A DNA stretch of 64,000 nucleotides from Planococcus glaciei (GTDB lineage Bacteria; Bacillota; Bacilli; Bacillales_A; Planococcaceae). A program made the translations under genes and the position numbers. Below the pieces are notes generated by a model. The model was not told where the DNA came from and made no database searches. It saw only the letters and a list, made by a program, of their open reading frames with translations. The stretch's first letter is position 1. Every line of letters starts with the position of its first letter. This document shows, piece after piece, positions 17,550-26,198 of this stretch. The DNA lies in NCBI RefSeq assembly GCF_900099655.1, contig NZ_FNDC01000001.1, positions 605,796 to 669,795 of the forward strand, read 5' to 3'.

Positions 17550-18488
17550 CTATGAAAGCAGTTTGACAACCTGCCGCGAAATATCATGTGTATTGATGGC
17601 CGATTCCACTTGGCCAGCCTTTACGCAGTCCATAAATTCCTTCAACTCGTAATACATCGTTTCATACTCCTGTGGAATGGAAAGGTCTTCTGTCCGGCCA
17701 TCGCGGTATTTAATGATGACTTGGCGCGGGTCGCTGATTTTATTGATTTCGATGACGCCTTCTTCGCCCTGGATTTCACACGGCACATACGAGTCAGTGA
17801 TTTTCGAATACATGACAATTGCTTCAAATTCCTTATAGGCCAGGATCATGCTGCCTTGCCCGTCTGCTCCCGTTGACAAGGAATAGCTATTCGCCAGGAC
17901 GTTTTCCGGTTCGCCGACAAGATGGATAATTGGCGCGATGCAATAGACCCCAAGATCCATTTTTGCGCCGTTCCCGAATTCCGGTTTAAAGGCGTTTTCA
18001 ATAATGCCTTCTTTGTACTTGTCGTAGCGGGAAGAATACTGGTTGAAATGGAACACAAGACGCCGGATGGGACCAATCTTATGCAGGTTCTTTTTCAAAT
18101 TCAGGAAAGTCGGCGCAACGGTCGATTTCATCGCTTCCATATATGTAGTTTGGTGTTTTCGGGAAGCTTCCATGATGCGCTCCATCTCCGCTTCAGAAAT
18201 CACCGCCGGCTTTTCGCATAGCACGTGAATGCCATGCTCCAACGCTAAAAGACTTTGTTCCACGTGAAACGAATTAGGGGATGCAATGTAAACCGCATCG
18301 ATTTTTCCACTTTGGAACATCTCGGACATATCCGTATAGACGGCTTCCACGCCGTATTTTTCCGCAAACTCCTGGCCTCGTTCTTCCGTACGGGAATAAA
18401 TAGCCCCTACACCAAACTCAGGTAAATCTTTTGCCGCTTTAAGCAGCCGGTCGGTAATCCAGTTTGTTCCGATAATGCCAAATCTCAT
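17550..18488 (-). CDS. Gfo/Idh/MocA-family oxidoreductase
   Basis: NAD(P)-dependent dehydrogenase of 312 residues. The Rossmann motif FGIIGTNWITDRLL starts the protein, CEKPA marks the catalytic lysine motif EKP, and the C-terminal alpha/beta domain carries KMDLGVYCI, the conserved D-x-G-x-Y/H region. The ATG at 18488 follows GGGGAG by 8 bases, and a TTG one codon upstream is also possible. The substrate, usually a sugar, inositol or derivative, is unknown. It has no operon partner. Confidence 0.88.
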   Translation of the reverse strand: MRFGIIGTNWITDRLLKAAKDLPEFGVGAIYSRTEERGQEFAEKYGVEAVYTDMSEMFQSGKIDAVYIASPNSFHVEQSLLALEHGIHVLCEKPAVISEAEMERIMEASRKHQTTYMEAMKSTVAPTFLNLKKNLHKIGPIRRLVFHFNQYSSRYDKYKEGIIENAFKPEFGNGAKMDLGVYCIAPIIHLVGEPENVLANSYSLSTGADGQGSMILAYKEFEAIVMYSKITDSYVPCEIQGEEGVIEINKISDPRQVIIKYRDGRTEDLSIPQEYETMYYELKEFMDCVKAGQVESAINTHDISRQVVKLLS

Positions 18489-18682
18489 CAATTATTCTCC
18501 CCTTTTTGGTCCTAAAAACTTGTTCTTTTTCCAATATACTAAGCCCTTAGGAATTTAGCCAGTTTCTGCAAGAGGTTCCCATCCTCTTTTAAATAAACAC
18601 CTGGCCTAATACTAACACACGGAAAAGGTTGATTTTAAAAGCACCAACTGCATGTGCTACGCCGTCGCTGCTTCTTTTCAAT

Positions 18683-19366
18683 TTATATTTTATTGCGGAT
18701 CGAGAAAGTGTATTGGACGTTGGCGATGATCAGAATAAGCGCAACGACGAAAATCGCGAATAATTGAGAAACCCCAGTGCTGACGGAGTAGATCATCAAC
18801 AAAAGCAACGCTATAAATAAAGCAAGATTCATGGTGTTATGTGTACGGTACAGGCCTTCCAACATGACGTGCCGTTCTCCTTCATCTGAAACCGCCAGTA
18901 ACTTCTTGGCGTAATCCTTCTCCCCTGGTTTTGGCAAGTCGCGTTCTGGATAAATCAACTTGATCAGTCCCGGGGTGATGATCGAAATCACGATAGCACC
19001 GATCAATGTTGCACCGGCTGCCACCACCACCCATATTGGCTGTTCGGTAATAACGGCAATTGCTGTAGCCACCACACTGAGCACCATTGCCACAACGGAA
19101 CCTAAAGTGATGTCACTGAAGCTTTTGTATTGTTTCGAATCAAGTTCGTCTTCTTCTTCGCCTCTTAACTGAAGCTTTGCTTTTCTCTTAACCCGTTGGA
19201 TGGTCACCATAGTAAAAACCAGCAGCAATACAGCAATTCCGGTTATAAACAGCGTCAGTTCCAATCCGAAAATTGAAAAATCACTCGTGAAGTCCAAGGA
19301 CAATGCAAAATACATTCCAAAAAAGCCCACGATTCCGCCAACCAGTGTTTGAAAGATTTGTTTCAT
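18683..19366 (-). CDS. DUF3169-family membrane protein
   Basis: 227 residues with six hydrophobic segments (N-terminal pair, central pair around 90-140, C-terminal pair). A polar loop contains KKLLAVSDEGERHVMLEGLY, which I associate with DUF3169. Its start codon overlaps the stop of the small XRE regulator gene by 4 bases, so the two are translationally coupled. Such regulator/membrane-protein pairs are common in Bacilli and their function is not established. Confidence 0.75.
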   Translation of the reverse strand: MKQIFQTLVGGIVGFFGMYFALSLDFTSDFSIFGLELTLFITGIAVLLLVFTMVTIQRVKRKAKLQLRGEEEDELDSKQYKSFSDITLGSVVAMVLSVVATAIAVITEQPIWVVVAAGATLIGAIVISIITPGLIKLIYPERDLPKPGEKDYAKKLLAVSDEGERHVMLEGLYRTHNTMNLALFIALLLLMIYSVSTGVSQLFAIFVVALILIIANVQYTFSIRNKI

Positions 19367-19569
19367 TCCACTTCCTCCTCTGTGAATATAAAAATATTTT
19401 CAATCGGCTCATTAAAAATTTTGGCAATCCGGACGGCAATAAGCAAAGAAGGTATAAATTCTTCCCGTTCAATCAAGCTAATGGTCTGTCTGGAAACTTT
19501 CGCCCGTTTCGCCAGCTCTGTCTGATTAAGTCCATCGCGTGCACGCAATTCCTTCAATCTCGTTCTCAT
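19363..19569 (-). CDS. Small XRE-family (Cro/CI) helix-turn-helix regulator
   Basis: 68 residues, essentially a single HTH domain (LNQTELAKRAKVSRQTISLIERE, about 14-36, given here as its span). A short C-terminal helix is typical of the YozG/YvaO-like small regulators paired with membrane proteins. AAGAGGTGAG precedes the ATG. Tandem palindromic repeats lie 41-81 bases upstream and are the likely autoregulatory operators. Confidence 0.88.
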   Translation of the reverse strand: MRTRLKELRARDGLNQTELAKRAKVSRQTISLIEREEFIPSLLIAVRIAKIFNEPIENIFIFTEEEVE

Positions 19570-19610
19570 AAGCTCACCTCTTAACAGAAGTGTATAATAT
19601 ACCTTTCAAT

Positions 19611-19650
19611 TTGACAAGTATATTTGTCAAAAAGACCAGTATGTTTGTCA
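19611..19650. promoter_or_regulatory. Tandem operator repeats upstream of the XRE/DUF3169 pair
   Basis: TTGACAAGTATATTTGTCAA (19611-19630) is an imperfect palindrome. It is followed by a degenerate second copy, AGACCAGTATGTTTGTCA (19633-19650), one helical-turn multiple away. A minus-strand TTGACA or TTGTCA inside the array could serve as a -35 element, so binding would repress the pair. Confidence 0.55.
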
Positions 19651-19664
19651 TAGAGATATATAAA

Positions 19665-19731
19665 ATAGCCTCTTATTCTTTCGTCTAAATGCATTCACTA
19701 AAGAATCCATCAACGAATAATAAGAGGCTAT
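19665..19731. repeat. Long inverted repeat, 13-bp perfect arms
   Basis: ATAGCCTCTTATT (19665-19677) and AATAAGAGGCTAT (19719-19731) are perfect complements 41 bases apart. Inside, TTCTTT / AAAGAA and a central AATGCATT extend the fold. It lies between the XRE gene promoter and the end of the PTS operon. It may act as the PTS operon terminator in an unusual form or be a small palindromic element. Confidence 0.5.
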
Positions 19732-19753
19732 CGTTTGTTCTGCGTTTTTTATT

Positions 19754-20038
19754 TTATCGCTTAATCTCTGCCAATACCTTTTCATACATGGTGTCAATGC
19801 CGATGCCCGTCAGAAGCGGAACGCCGTCAATAACTTTGTCGCGGATTTTATCCGGCACCAATGTGGTTGACAGCACCACATCGTATTCATCGATCCGGTT
19901 GATTTCGTCGCTGACCTTGGACTGGTAAATCTTCACTTCCTTGCTTAAGTTGTTTTCTTTCAACCATTCTTCCACTTTGCCTTTTACAACGGTCGATGTC
20001 GCAATGCCCGTTCCGCACATAATCAATAATTTTTTCAT
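19754..20038 (-). CDS. PTS EIIB component, galactitol family
   Basis: 94 residues with the phosphocysteine loop MCGTGIATSTV at the N-terminus, as in GatB/SgcB proteins. It accepts phosphate from EIIA and passes it to the incoming sugar or polyol. It is directly adjacent to the EIIC gene and last in the operon. The substrate is unknown because no catabolic gene lies beside it. Confidence 0.9.
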   Translation of the reverse strand: MKKLLIMCGTGIATSTVVKGKVEEWLKENNLSKEVKIYQSKVSDEINRIDEYDVVLSTTLVPDKIRDKVIDGVPLLTGIGIDTMYEKVLAEIKR

Positions 20039-21421
20039 TTAAACCCTCTTCCCTTCCACTGTTTCATTTTCATCTTTCAGTTTTTCTGTATTTGGATGAT
20101 CGCGTCTCGGCTTGATCTTGTTCTGGTAAATCAAGCCGAACAGAATGAGCAAGCCGAGTGCCGACATGCCGTACCAGCTGAGAATTTTCGGAATCCATAC
20201 GAATAGGAAGGTCGTCCATACCGCTCCGTCAATCAACGAGGAAATGCTGGTGTTCTCTCCCATATCGAAGTTGGAAGCGATGGCCGCTTCTGTAAACAGC
20301 GGCGCAATCCAAGTGGCAATATACAAACCGATTCCGATATAGACAGCGCCTCCGATAACGGTTCGGATGATGTTCCCTCTGAAAATCGGTACCATCAAGC
20401 AAATCAGGAATGGAATCGAGGCCAGATCAGCAAACGGCAGCACCGAGTTCCCAGGCAGCAGCACCGCCAGGAAAATCGTAATCGGAATCAGCAATAACGC
20501 CGATGACAAAACTGCCGGATGGCCGATTGCCAGGGCACTGTCCATGCCGATGTACAAATCTCGGCCCGGGAAGCGCTTTTTAACAAATGCGCCCGCTGCT
20601 TCAGACACGGGAGTTAATCCTTCCATCAACAGCGCCACCATGCGCGGCAACAATACCATGACGGCACCGGTCTGGATGGCGAGTTGCAGGATGCCCGGAA
20701 TGTCATAACCGGCCAGGATCCCAATCAGGATCCCAATCAGCACCCCGATGATCGTCGAATCCCCTAAAATGCCGAGCCGTTTCTGAATGGTTTCCGGATC
20801 TGCCTCCAGTTTATTGAAACCCGGAATCCGGTCAAATACCCAGTTCATCGGAATCGCCAGAAAAGCCGACGGCGCAGAAGTCCCGTGCGGAAACGTGATG
20901 TTCTGGAAGCCGTAAAAGCGTTCAATGTATTTGGCCAATACATCCGCCATAAGATACAGCAGCAGCAAATGCACAATGATGGTCAGGATGCCGAGCCAAA
21001 AATCGTTCGTCAAAGCGTAAACCAGCGAACCGGTTAATGCGACGTGCCAGAAGTTCCAAATGTCGACGTTCAAGGTTTTCGTCAAACCGAACGTCAATAA
21101 TAGGATATTGACGCCGACGCCAAGCGGAATTGCCAGACTGCCGAGAGACGTTCCATACGCAATCGCTGCAGCTGCTGGCCAACCGACATCGATTGTGCTC
21201 AAGTTAAACCCGAAATTGTCGACCATCGCCTGAGCTGCCGGCCCGAGGCTGTCCACCAGCAACCCGATGACCAGGTTGATTCCGACAAACCCGATGCCGA
21301 CAATAATCCCGGCACGGAGTGCTTTCCCCGGTTTTGTTCCCAGAGCCAGTGCAAAAATGAAAATTAAGATTGGCAGTAAGACTGTGGCACCCAGATCAAC
21401 AAACCATTGCAGAAACCCCAT
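20039..21421 (-). CDS. PTS EIIC component, galactitol family
   Basis: Membrane permease of 460 residues with about ten to twelve helices, of the GatC type. It opens with MGFLQWFVDLGATVLLPI and contains the substrate-region segments FPHGTSAPSAF and GHPAVLSSALLLIP. An AAGGAGG site precedes the ATG. It is flanked by EIIA upstream and EIIB downstream, so the complete PTS is encoded. Transport is coupled to phosphorylation. The sugar or polyol is not identifiable from sequence. Confidence 0.9.
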   Translation of the reverse strand: MGFLQWFVDLGATVLLPILIFIFALALGTKPGKALRAGIIVGIGFVGINLVIGLLVDSLGPAAQAMVDNFGFNLSTIDVGWPAAAAIAYGTSLGSLAIPLGVGVNILLLTFGLTKTLNVDIWNFWHVALTGSLVYALTNDFWLGILTIIVHLLLLYLMADVLAKYIERFYGFQNITFPHGTSAPSAFLAIPMNWVFDRIPGFNKLEADPETIQKRLGILGDSTIIGVLIGILIGILAGYDIPGILQLAIQTGAVMVLLPRMVALLMEGLTPVSEAAGAFVKKRFPGRDLYIGMDSALAIGHPAVLSSALLLIPITIFLAVLLPGNSVLPFADLASIPFLICLMVPIFRGNIIRTVIGGAVYIGIGLYIATWIAPLFTEAAIASNFDMGENTSISSLIDGAVWTTFLFVWIPKILSWYGMSALGLLILFGLIYQNKIKPRRDHPNTEKLKDENETVEGKRV

Positions 21422-21478
21422 CGTGTTCCCTCCTTAATTCAATTTTTTTGCGTTCTACCCTTTTTTTGCGATTCACTT

Positions 21479-21928
21479 CTACTCCTTGCTTGCGACCAGT
21501 CCATTCAGTTCCTCTGCATCTTTCACGCCCGCTAATTGGGACACGGTTTCCGGATCCTGGAATAAGCCGACCAGCTTTTGCAGCGTCTCCAATTGGTCCG
21601 CCGGGTTTTTCAACGCCAGCATAAACACCAGCTTCACTTCCACTTCCACATCTCCCTGCCCCATGGCCGTAAACCTCACCGGATTTTTCAAGGATGCAAA
21701 AGCGATTTTCGATTCGTTGACCATATCTCCATCGGTATGTGGAATCGCAACCCCGTAAGGCTGAGTCGGCAAACCTGTCGGGTAGGACGCTTCCCTCTGA
21801 AGGACACTGCCTACAAACCCTTTTTTTACAAATCCTTTATCCAGCAGTTTGTTTCCGAGCAGTTCCAGCACTTCTTCCTTGGAAGCCGCATCCACGTTGA
21901 TCAACGCCAATTCTTTGTCTAATTTCAC
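21479..21928 (-). CDS. PTS EIIA component, fructose/mannitol type (GatA-like)
   Basis: Phosphocarrier of 149 residues. The phosphorylated histidine is in GVAIPHTDG. A GTG at 21928 was chosen because AGGAGGGGGA ends 8-9 bases before it. A GTG two codons upstream directly abuts that site. It is the first gene of the PTS operon, behind a SigA promoter overlapped by a cre site. Confidence 0.88.
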   Translation of the reverse strand: MKLDKELALINVDAASKEEVLELLGNKLLDKGFVKKGFVGSVLQREASYPTGLPTQPYGVAIPHTDGDMVNESKIAFASLKNPVRFTAMGQGDVEVEVKLVFMLALKNPADQLETLQKLVGLFQDPETVSQLAGVKDAEELNGLVASKE

Positions 21929-22027
21929 GTTCACTCCCCCTCCTATTCGTGTAAATCAGCGCAGTGCTTCTAAAAATGTTCCGTCCGCTTACAATTGTTC
22001 CAGCACGGCACATTTGATGTCACTTAC

Positions 22028-22056
22028 ATTATAAAAGCGCTTTCAAAAATAAGCAA
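22028..22056 (-). promoter_or_regulatory. SigA-type promoter of the PTS operon
   Basis: On the minus strand, TTGCTT (22051-22056), 17 bases, then a perfect TATAAT (22028-22033). The start point would be near 22021, about 90 bases before the EIIA gene. Confidence 0.78.
22032..22045 (-). promoter_or_regulatory. cre site (CcpA operator) over the PTS promoter
   Basis: TGAAAGCGCTTTTA on the minus strand matches the CcpA operator consensus at all but one position. It covers the spacer and touches the -10 element, a location that gives catabolite repression. Confidence 0.72.
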
Positions 22057-22090
22057 TAAACATTTGCAATATTTAAAAAATGATAAATAT

Positions 22091-22133
22091 AAAAAGGGTT
22101 CCTTCTGCTTTAATTCAAGAAGGATCCCTTTTT
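22091..22133 (-). terminator. Terminator of the YnjBCD-like operon
   Basis: AAAAAGGG..CCTTCT / AGAAGG..CCCTTTTT hairpin just beyond the ATPase stop codon. On the minus strand it is followed by a T-run. Confidence 0.82.
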
Positions 22134-22146
22134 GTGGTTCTGAAGT

Positions 22147-23226
22147 TTATTGTGCCACCCAATACATGTCTTTTAAATCCACTGCCAACGGAACGGTCTG
22201 GCCCCTTGAAATGCTTTGCACTTGCTGGCCGGAAAGGCTGCATTCAAGCTCCAGGCCGCCCATCTCTACTTTGCATGTATAAAATCCGTGGTTGAACCGC
22301 AGGCTTTGGACAATGCCTTCAAAATTCCACCGGTCTTTACGGACAGTTTGGGCATTGCTGTTCATCAGCTGCAGCGTTTCTGCCCGAAGAATCAAAAAAG
22401 CCGGTCCGGTCAAGCCGGCTTCTGCAGCTGGAAAATCAACGCCGGCGGATGTTGCTGCAAACCGGCCTTCCGAGATGGCGCCCGGAATGATATTTTTCAT
22501 CCCTAAGAACGAGGCAACTTTTGTGCTGGCGGGCTGTTCGTACAGCTCTTTAGCCGTGCCGACTTGCAGCAGTTCTCCTTCGCTCATGATCCCGATGCGG
22601 TCTGACAGATGAAACGCTTCTTCGCGGTCATGGGTCACAAAAACCACTGTGACCCGGAGCTCTTTCTGGATGCGCCCGAGCAACTCCCTCATCTCTTCGC
22701 GGAGGCTTGGGTCCAGCGCACTGAACGGCTCATCCATCAGCAACAGACGGGGATTCGTGACAAGAGCCCGTGCCAGCGCTACCCGCTGTTGCTGGCCGCC
22801 ACTCAATTCATTTGGAAAACGGCGGCCGTATCCTTCCAGACCCACACGGGAAAGCATATTTCGGGCGCGTTCGATGCGCTCTTTTTTGCCGGACTTCTGC
22901 ATTTTCAGGCCAAAGGCGACATTGTCTTCCACGGTCATATGCGGAAAGAGCAGCGGCTGCTGAAAGACCATGGCGAACTTTCGAGCTTCCGGCGGCACCC
23001 TCGTTAAATCAGCATCCCCCATCCACAATTCTCCTTTGTCGGCTTCGAGCAATCCTGCTACTAATTTCAACAGCGTCGTCTTGCCGCAGCCGGAAGGGCC
23101 AAGCAAGGAGAAGAATTCGCCTTCTTGGATGGCCAAATCAACCGGCTTCAAGGAAAACGCACGGCTTCCGGTCTGCTGAAGCGATCCGTATTGTTTTTCG
23201 ATATTGACGATGCGCAGTTCACTCAC
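22147..23226 (-). CDS. ABC importer ATP-binding subunit, YnjD-like
   Basis: 359 residues. Walker A is GPSGCGKT (about 43-50), the signature is LSGGQQQR, Walker B is LLLMDEP, and VTHDREEA is the H-loop. The C-terminal third is a TOBE-like regulatory region, so it is longer than minimal YnjD. The start is GTG with GAGGAG upstream, 4 bases after the permease stop. It is the last gene of a six-gene minus-strand unit. The binding protein is YnjB-like, hence the naming. The ligand is unknown. Confidence 0.85.
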   Translation of the reverse strand: MSELRIVNIEKQYGSLQQTGSRAFSLKPVDLAIQEGEFFSLLGPSGCGKTTLLKLVAGLLEADKGELWMGDADLTRVPPEARKFAMVFQQPLLFPHMTVEDNVAFGLKMQKSGKKERIERARNMLSRVGLEGYGRRFPNELSGGQQQRVALARALVTNPRLLLMDEPFSALDPSLREEMRELLGRIQKELRVTVVFVTHDREEAFHLSDRIGIMSEGELLQVGTAKELYEQPASTKVASFLGMKNIIPGAISEGRFAATSAGVDFPAAEAGLTGPAFLILRAETLQLMNSNAQTVRKDRWNFEGIVQSLRFNHGFYTCKVEMGGLELECSLSGQQVQSISRGQTVPLAVDLKDMYWVAQ

Positions 23227-23230
23227 GTTT

Positions 23231-24055
23231 TCACTCCTCTACGGTTTTTCCCGCCGCCGTTTTCTTATTGCGGTAATATCTTTTCAATGCGAAATCCAGT
23301 CCCATTAAAGTTCCAATCGCCATGGCGGCAAACAGCAGCGAATAAGCTGAAGCGATCGCCGGGTCTCCGCCGCTGATAAATGGAAACAGCAGAATCGGCA
23401 AAGTCACCACCCGGCCGCTGCCGATGATAAACGTGATCAAATACTGGCTTAAGGAAATCAGGATGCTCAAACTGGCACCCGCTGCAATTCCCGGCAGCAA
23501 ATGCGGCAGCACGACGTGGTAAAATCGGGAAAATGCGCCCGCGCCAAGCATCCGCGCCTGGTCCTCCCAGTCGGTTGACAAGGTGTTGTAGCTGATGATG
23601 ACTGACCGCACGACATACGGCAAGGTTGGGGAAATATGGGCCAGGACAACCCCTAAGATGGTCTCGGTCAATCCAATCCGCAAAAACGTCAGATGGATTC
23701 CCATGACCGCAACAAATGGCGGAATGACAATCGGCGCAAAAAGGATGGCTTCCACCAGCCACTTCCCTTTTATCTGATAGCGGGCCAGGGCATTGGCAGC
23801 AGGTACGGCAAGCACTACATTAACGGCGGTTACAATAAGCGCAATTGACAAACTCACACCGATTGCCCGCAAGGTATCCGAACTGCCGAACAGCACGTAC
23901 TCCCATGCCCGCAGGCTGAACGATTCCGGCAAGACATTTGGCCATTGCCAGCCATAAGAGATGCTGGACAAGACCAATGGGACAAATGGGAAAACGATGA
24001 AGACAAACAGGAATAGGAACAAGAAAGCTTTTATAAAGCGCGGAAAGCCTTTCAT
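23231..24055 (-). CDS. ABC importer permease subunit 2, YnjC-like
   Basis: 274 residues with six membrane helices and the ATPase-docking loop EDQARMLGAGAFSRFYHVVLP. The ATG at 24055 shares a base with the stop codon of the preceding permease gene (TGATG), indicating translational coupling, and AAGGGG lies 8 bases upstream. In E. coli the two permeases are fused as YnjC, while here they are separate genes. Confidence 0.85.
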   Translation of the reverse strand: MKGFPRFIKAFLFLFLFVFIVFPFVPLVLSSISYGWQWPNVLPESFSLRAWEYVLFGSSDTLRAIGVSLSIALIVTAVNVVLAVPAANALARYQIKGKWLVEAILFAPIVIPPFVAVMGIHLTFLRIGLTETILGVVLAHISPTLPYVVRSVIISYNTLSTDWEDQARMLGAGAFSRFYHVVLPHLLPGIAAGASLSILISLSQYLITFIIGSGRVVTLPILLFPFISGGDPAIASAYSLLFAAMAIGTLMGLDFALKRYYRNKKTAAGKTVEE

Positions 24056-24939
24056 CAATCCCACCCCTTCAGCACATTCCAGCGTTTGCTGAAGTAATAG
24101 ACAACCAGCCCCAACAGAACAGTCAATGCCGCTAAAATGATATTGACCGCCAGCGCTTCCGGCCGGTCAGCCAGCGTACCGCTTGTATACAGCTGGTACG
24201 AATACACCGGCAGGACGCTTGGATACGTGACGCCCAATAAAAAAGGAACTTCAAATGCCGAAAAAGTAAAAACGAACACAATGAATGTGGCAATGGTCCA
24301 AGCCGGCATCATCACCGGCAATACGATGTCACGGATAAAATCCCAATTCCCTGCCCCGAAAACCCGCGAAACATCCCGCCAGGAGCGGTGAATCCGTGCC
24401 AAAACCGGATACACCATCAACGAGACGAACGGAGCTTCTTTCCAGGCATATGCCAAAATAATGCCCCAGCCAAACGAATCGTTGACCAGCACAGGAAAAT
24501 CCGTTATTTCACCGATCCAGCCAGCGGATGCTGCCAGTTTCGACAAAAAGCCGCTTTGCATAAACAATAAAACAATAATATAGCCTCCCACGAGATGCGG
24601 AATCGTCAGAGGCAATTGAAAGAGGCGCTGCCAAAACCGGGAGCTCCGGCCTTTTTCAGAAGCCTGCAGCATAAACAGCGAAACCGCCATCGCTGCTCCT
24701 AAAAGAGCGGCAATCACTGAAGACAATGCAGCAATTCGCAAAGTGACGGCTAGGGAATCCCAAAATGCCTCAGAATTCAGCAGATCGTTGTACGCAGCAA
24801 TTCCAAAACTGGTTTCGCCGAGTGCCGGGAAGTAGCCAAGGCTTTTCAGGAAACCATCAAAAAGCCCTCCAAAAAACAGGAGGACGATGGCTGCGACGGC
24901 TGGAAACAGCAAGAGATAAGGTTTAATCTTTTGCGACAT
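24055..24939 (-). CDS. ABC importer permease subunit 1, YnjC-like
   Basis: 294 residues with six membrane helices and the docking loop SWRDVSRVFGAGNWDFIRDIVLP. It overlaps the end of the binding-protein gene by 17 bases and the next permease by one base. Together with the second permease it forms the transmembrane pore. Confidence 0.85.
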   Translation of the reverse strand: MSQKIKPYLLLFPAVAAIVLLFFGGLFDGFLKSLGYFPALGETSFGIAAYNDLLNSEAFWDSLAVTLRIAALSSVIAALLGAAMAVSLFMLQASEKGRSSRFWQRLFQLPLTIPHLVGGYIIVLLFMQSGFLSKLAASAGWIGEITDFPVLVNDSFGWGIILAYAWKEAPFVSLMVYPVLARIHRSWRDVSRVFGAGNWDFIRDIVLPVMMPAWTIATFIVFVFTFSAFEVPFLLGVTYPSVLPVYSYQLYTSGTLADRPEALAVNIILAALTVLLGLVVYYFSKRWNVLKGWD

Positions 24940-26170
24940 TTTCCATCCATCCTTTTTCGATGATCTCGATATAATCGGATGAAAGTTCAGGGAGGCGCTT
25001 TTGTTCCAATTCTTCTATTGGCAGTGTCGCAGCACCTAAATCTACATCATTTAGTGCTTGCTGCTGTTCTGCAGACAACTTTTCAAAATCCAAGGCGGAT
25101 AAATCGCCCCAGTTTTTAGGGGACAGTTTCGCCGTCTGTGCTTCAGGCGACATCATTTCATTGATGGCCACCATCGCACCCGCTTTTTGGGAGGAATTGA
25201 ACGGAATCGACAAATAATGAGTGTTTGCCAATGTCCCGCCGTCAAGTACATACGTGCGGGTCGATTCAGGGAATCGGCCTTTCAGAACTTCACTGGCTGC
25301 AAGCGCCGGGTCGTAACTCATGGTCATCCATACTTCACCGCTTGCAAATAATTGCTCCTGTTTTGCCAGGCTTTCCGGATAGGTTTCGCCTTTGCGCCAC
25401 AAATAAGGTTCAATGCCATTCAAATACTGCCACATCGGTTCCAGGCGCGTTTCCAAGTCGGCTATTTCCGCTGCCGGCTGCTGGTACTGCTCATGCCCTC
25501 CTGTGGTTTCGTAAAGCACATGGCGGATAAATGCACTGCCTGTAAAATCCGGCAAAGCCGGATATGTGAATTTCCCCGGATTTTCTTTTGCCCATGCGGC
25601 CAGTTCTTCCATCGATTTTGGCGGATTTTTCACTTTGTCTTCATCATAGACGAGGACAAATTGGGCTTTTCCCCAAGGCGCTTCCAAACCTTCTACAGGC
25701 TCGCCAAAATCGGCTGCGACTTCAGGCGCCTCCGGGTCGATGTAATCCTGGAAGTTGGGCAATTGGCCGGTGAAATTTCCCCACAACAAGCCATTGTCTT
25801 TGGCGGCTTTGAAATTTTCGCCGTTGATCCAGATGATATCCATGCTGCCTTCGGTCTTGTCTGCTGATTTTTCGTCCACCAATTGATTGACGAAGTCCTG
25901 GGCATCATTCACCGGTACCCGGTTCAACTCAACGTCATGCTCTTCCTGAAGGCGCGGAGCCACCCATTCATCCAAGTAGCGGTTGATGTTTTCATTTCCG
26001 CCCCACATATACATATTGACTTCCTGCCCCGCCGCCTCTTCGGTGACGTTTTTCCAGTCGCTTTTCAGCAGACTGTCCGCTTCTTCCGCTGCGCTGTTTC
26101 CCGTTTCATTGGAGCAGGCAGCAAGCACGAGCACCAGCAATCCTGAAGCCATCAGTGAAATTTTCTTCAT
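24923..26170 (-). CDS. ABC importer substrate-binding lipoprotein, YnjB-like
   Basis: 415 residues. The signal peptide ends in lipobox LAAC (Cys19). The mature part contains VNMYMWGGNENINRYLDEW, DIIWINGENFKAAK and FTYPALPDFTGSAF, all closely resembling E. coli YnjB, a binding protein of unknown ligand. The ATG at 26170 (MKKISLM) is preceded by AGGAAG. A 33-residue upstream extension has no family character. It lies 28 bases after the TVP38 gene in the same unit. Confidence 0.88.
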   Translation of the reverse strand: MKKISLMASGLLVLVLAACSNETGNSAAEEADSLLKSDWKNVTEEAAGQEVNMYMWGGNENINRYLDEWVAPRLQEEHDVELNRVPVNDAQDFVNQLVDEKSADKTEGSMDIIWINGENFKAAKDNGLLWGNFTGQLPNFQDYIDPEAPEVAADFGEPVEGLEAPWGKAQFVLVYDEDKVKNPPKSMEELAAWAKENPGKFTYPALPDFTGSAFIRHVLYETTGGHEQYQQPAAEIADLETRLEPMWQYLNGIEPYLWRKGETYPESLAKQEQLFASGEVWMTMSYDPALAASEVLKGRFPESTRTYVLDGGTLANTHYLSIPFNSSQKAGAMVAINEMMSPEAQTAKLSPKNWGDLSALDFEKLSAEQQQALNDVDLGAATLPIEELEQKRLPELSSDYIEIIEKGWMENVAKD

Positions 26171-26198
26171 TCGTCCACTTCCTATGTTCTTTGATAAA

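Noticed and set aside
18683..19569. Toxin-antitoxin pair
   Set aside because: The second protein is a 227-residue six-helix membrane protein of the DUF3169 type, not a known toxin, and the regulator resembles small autoregulators.
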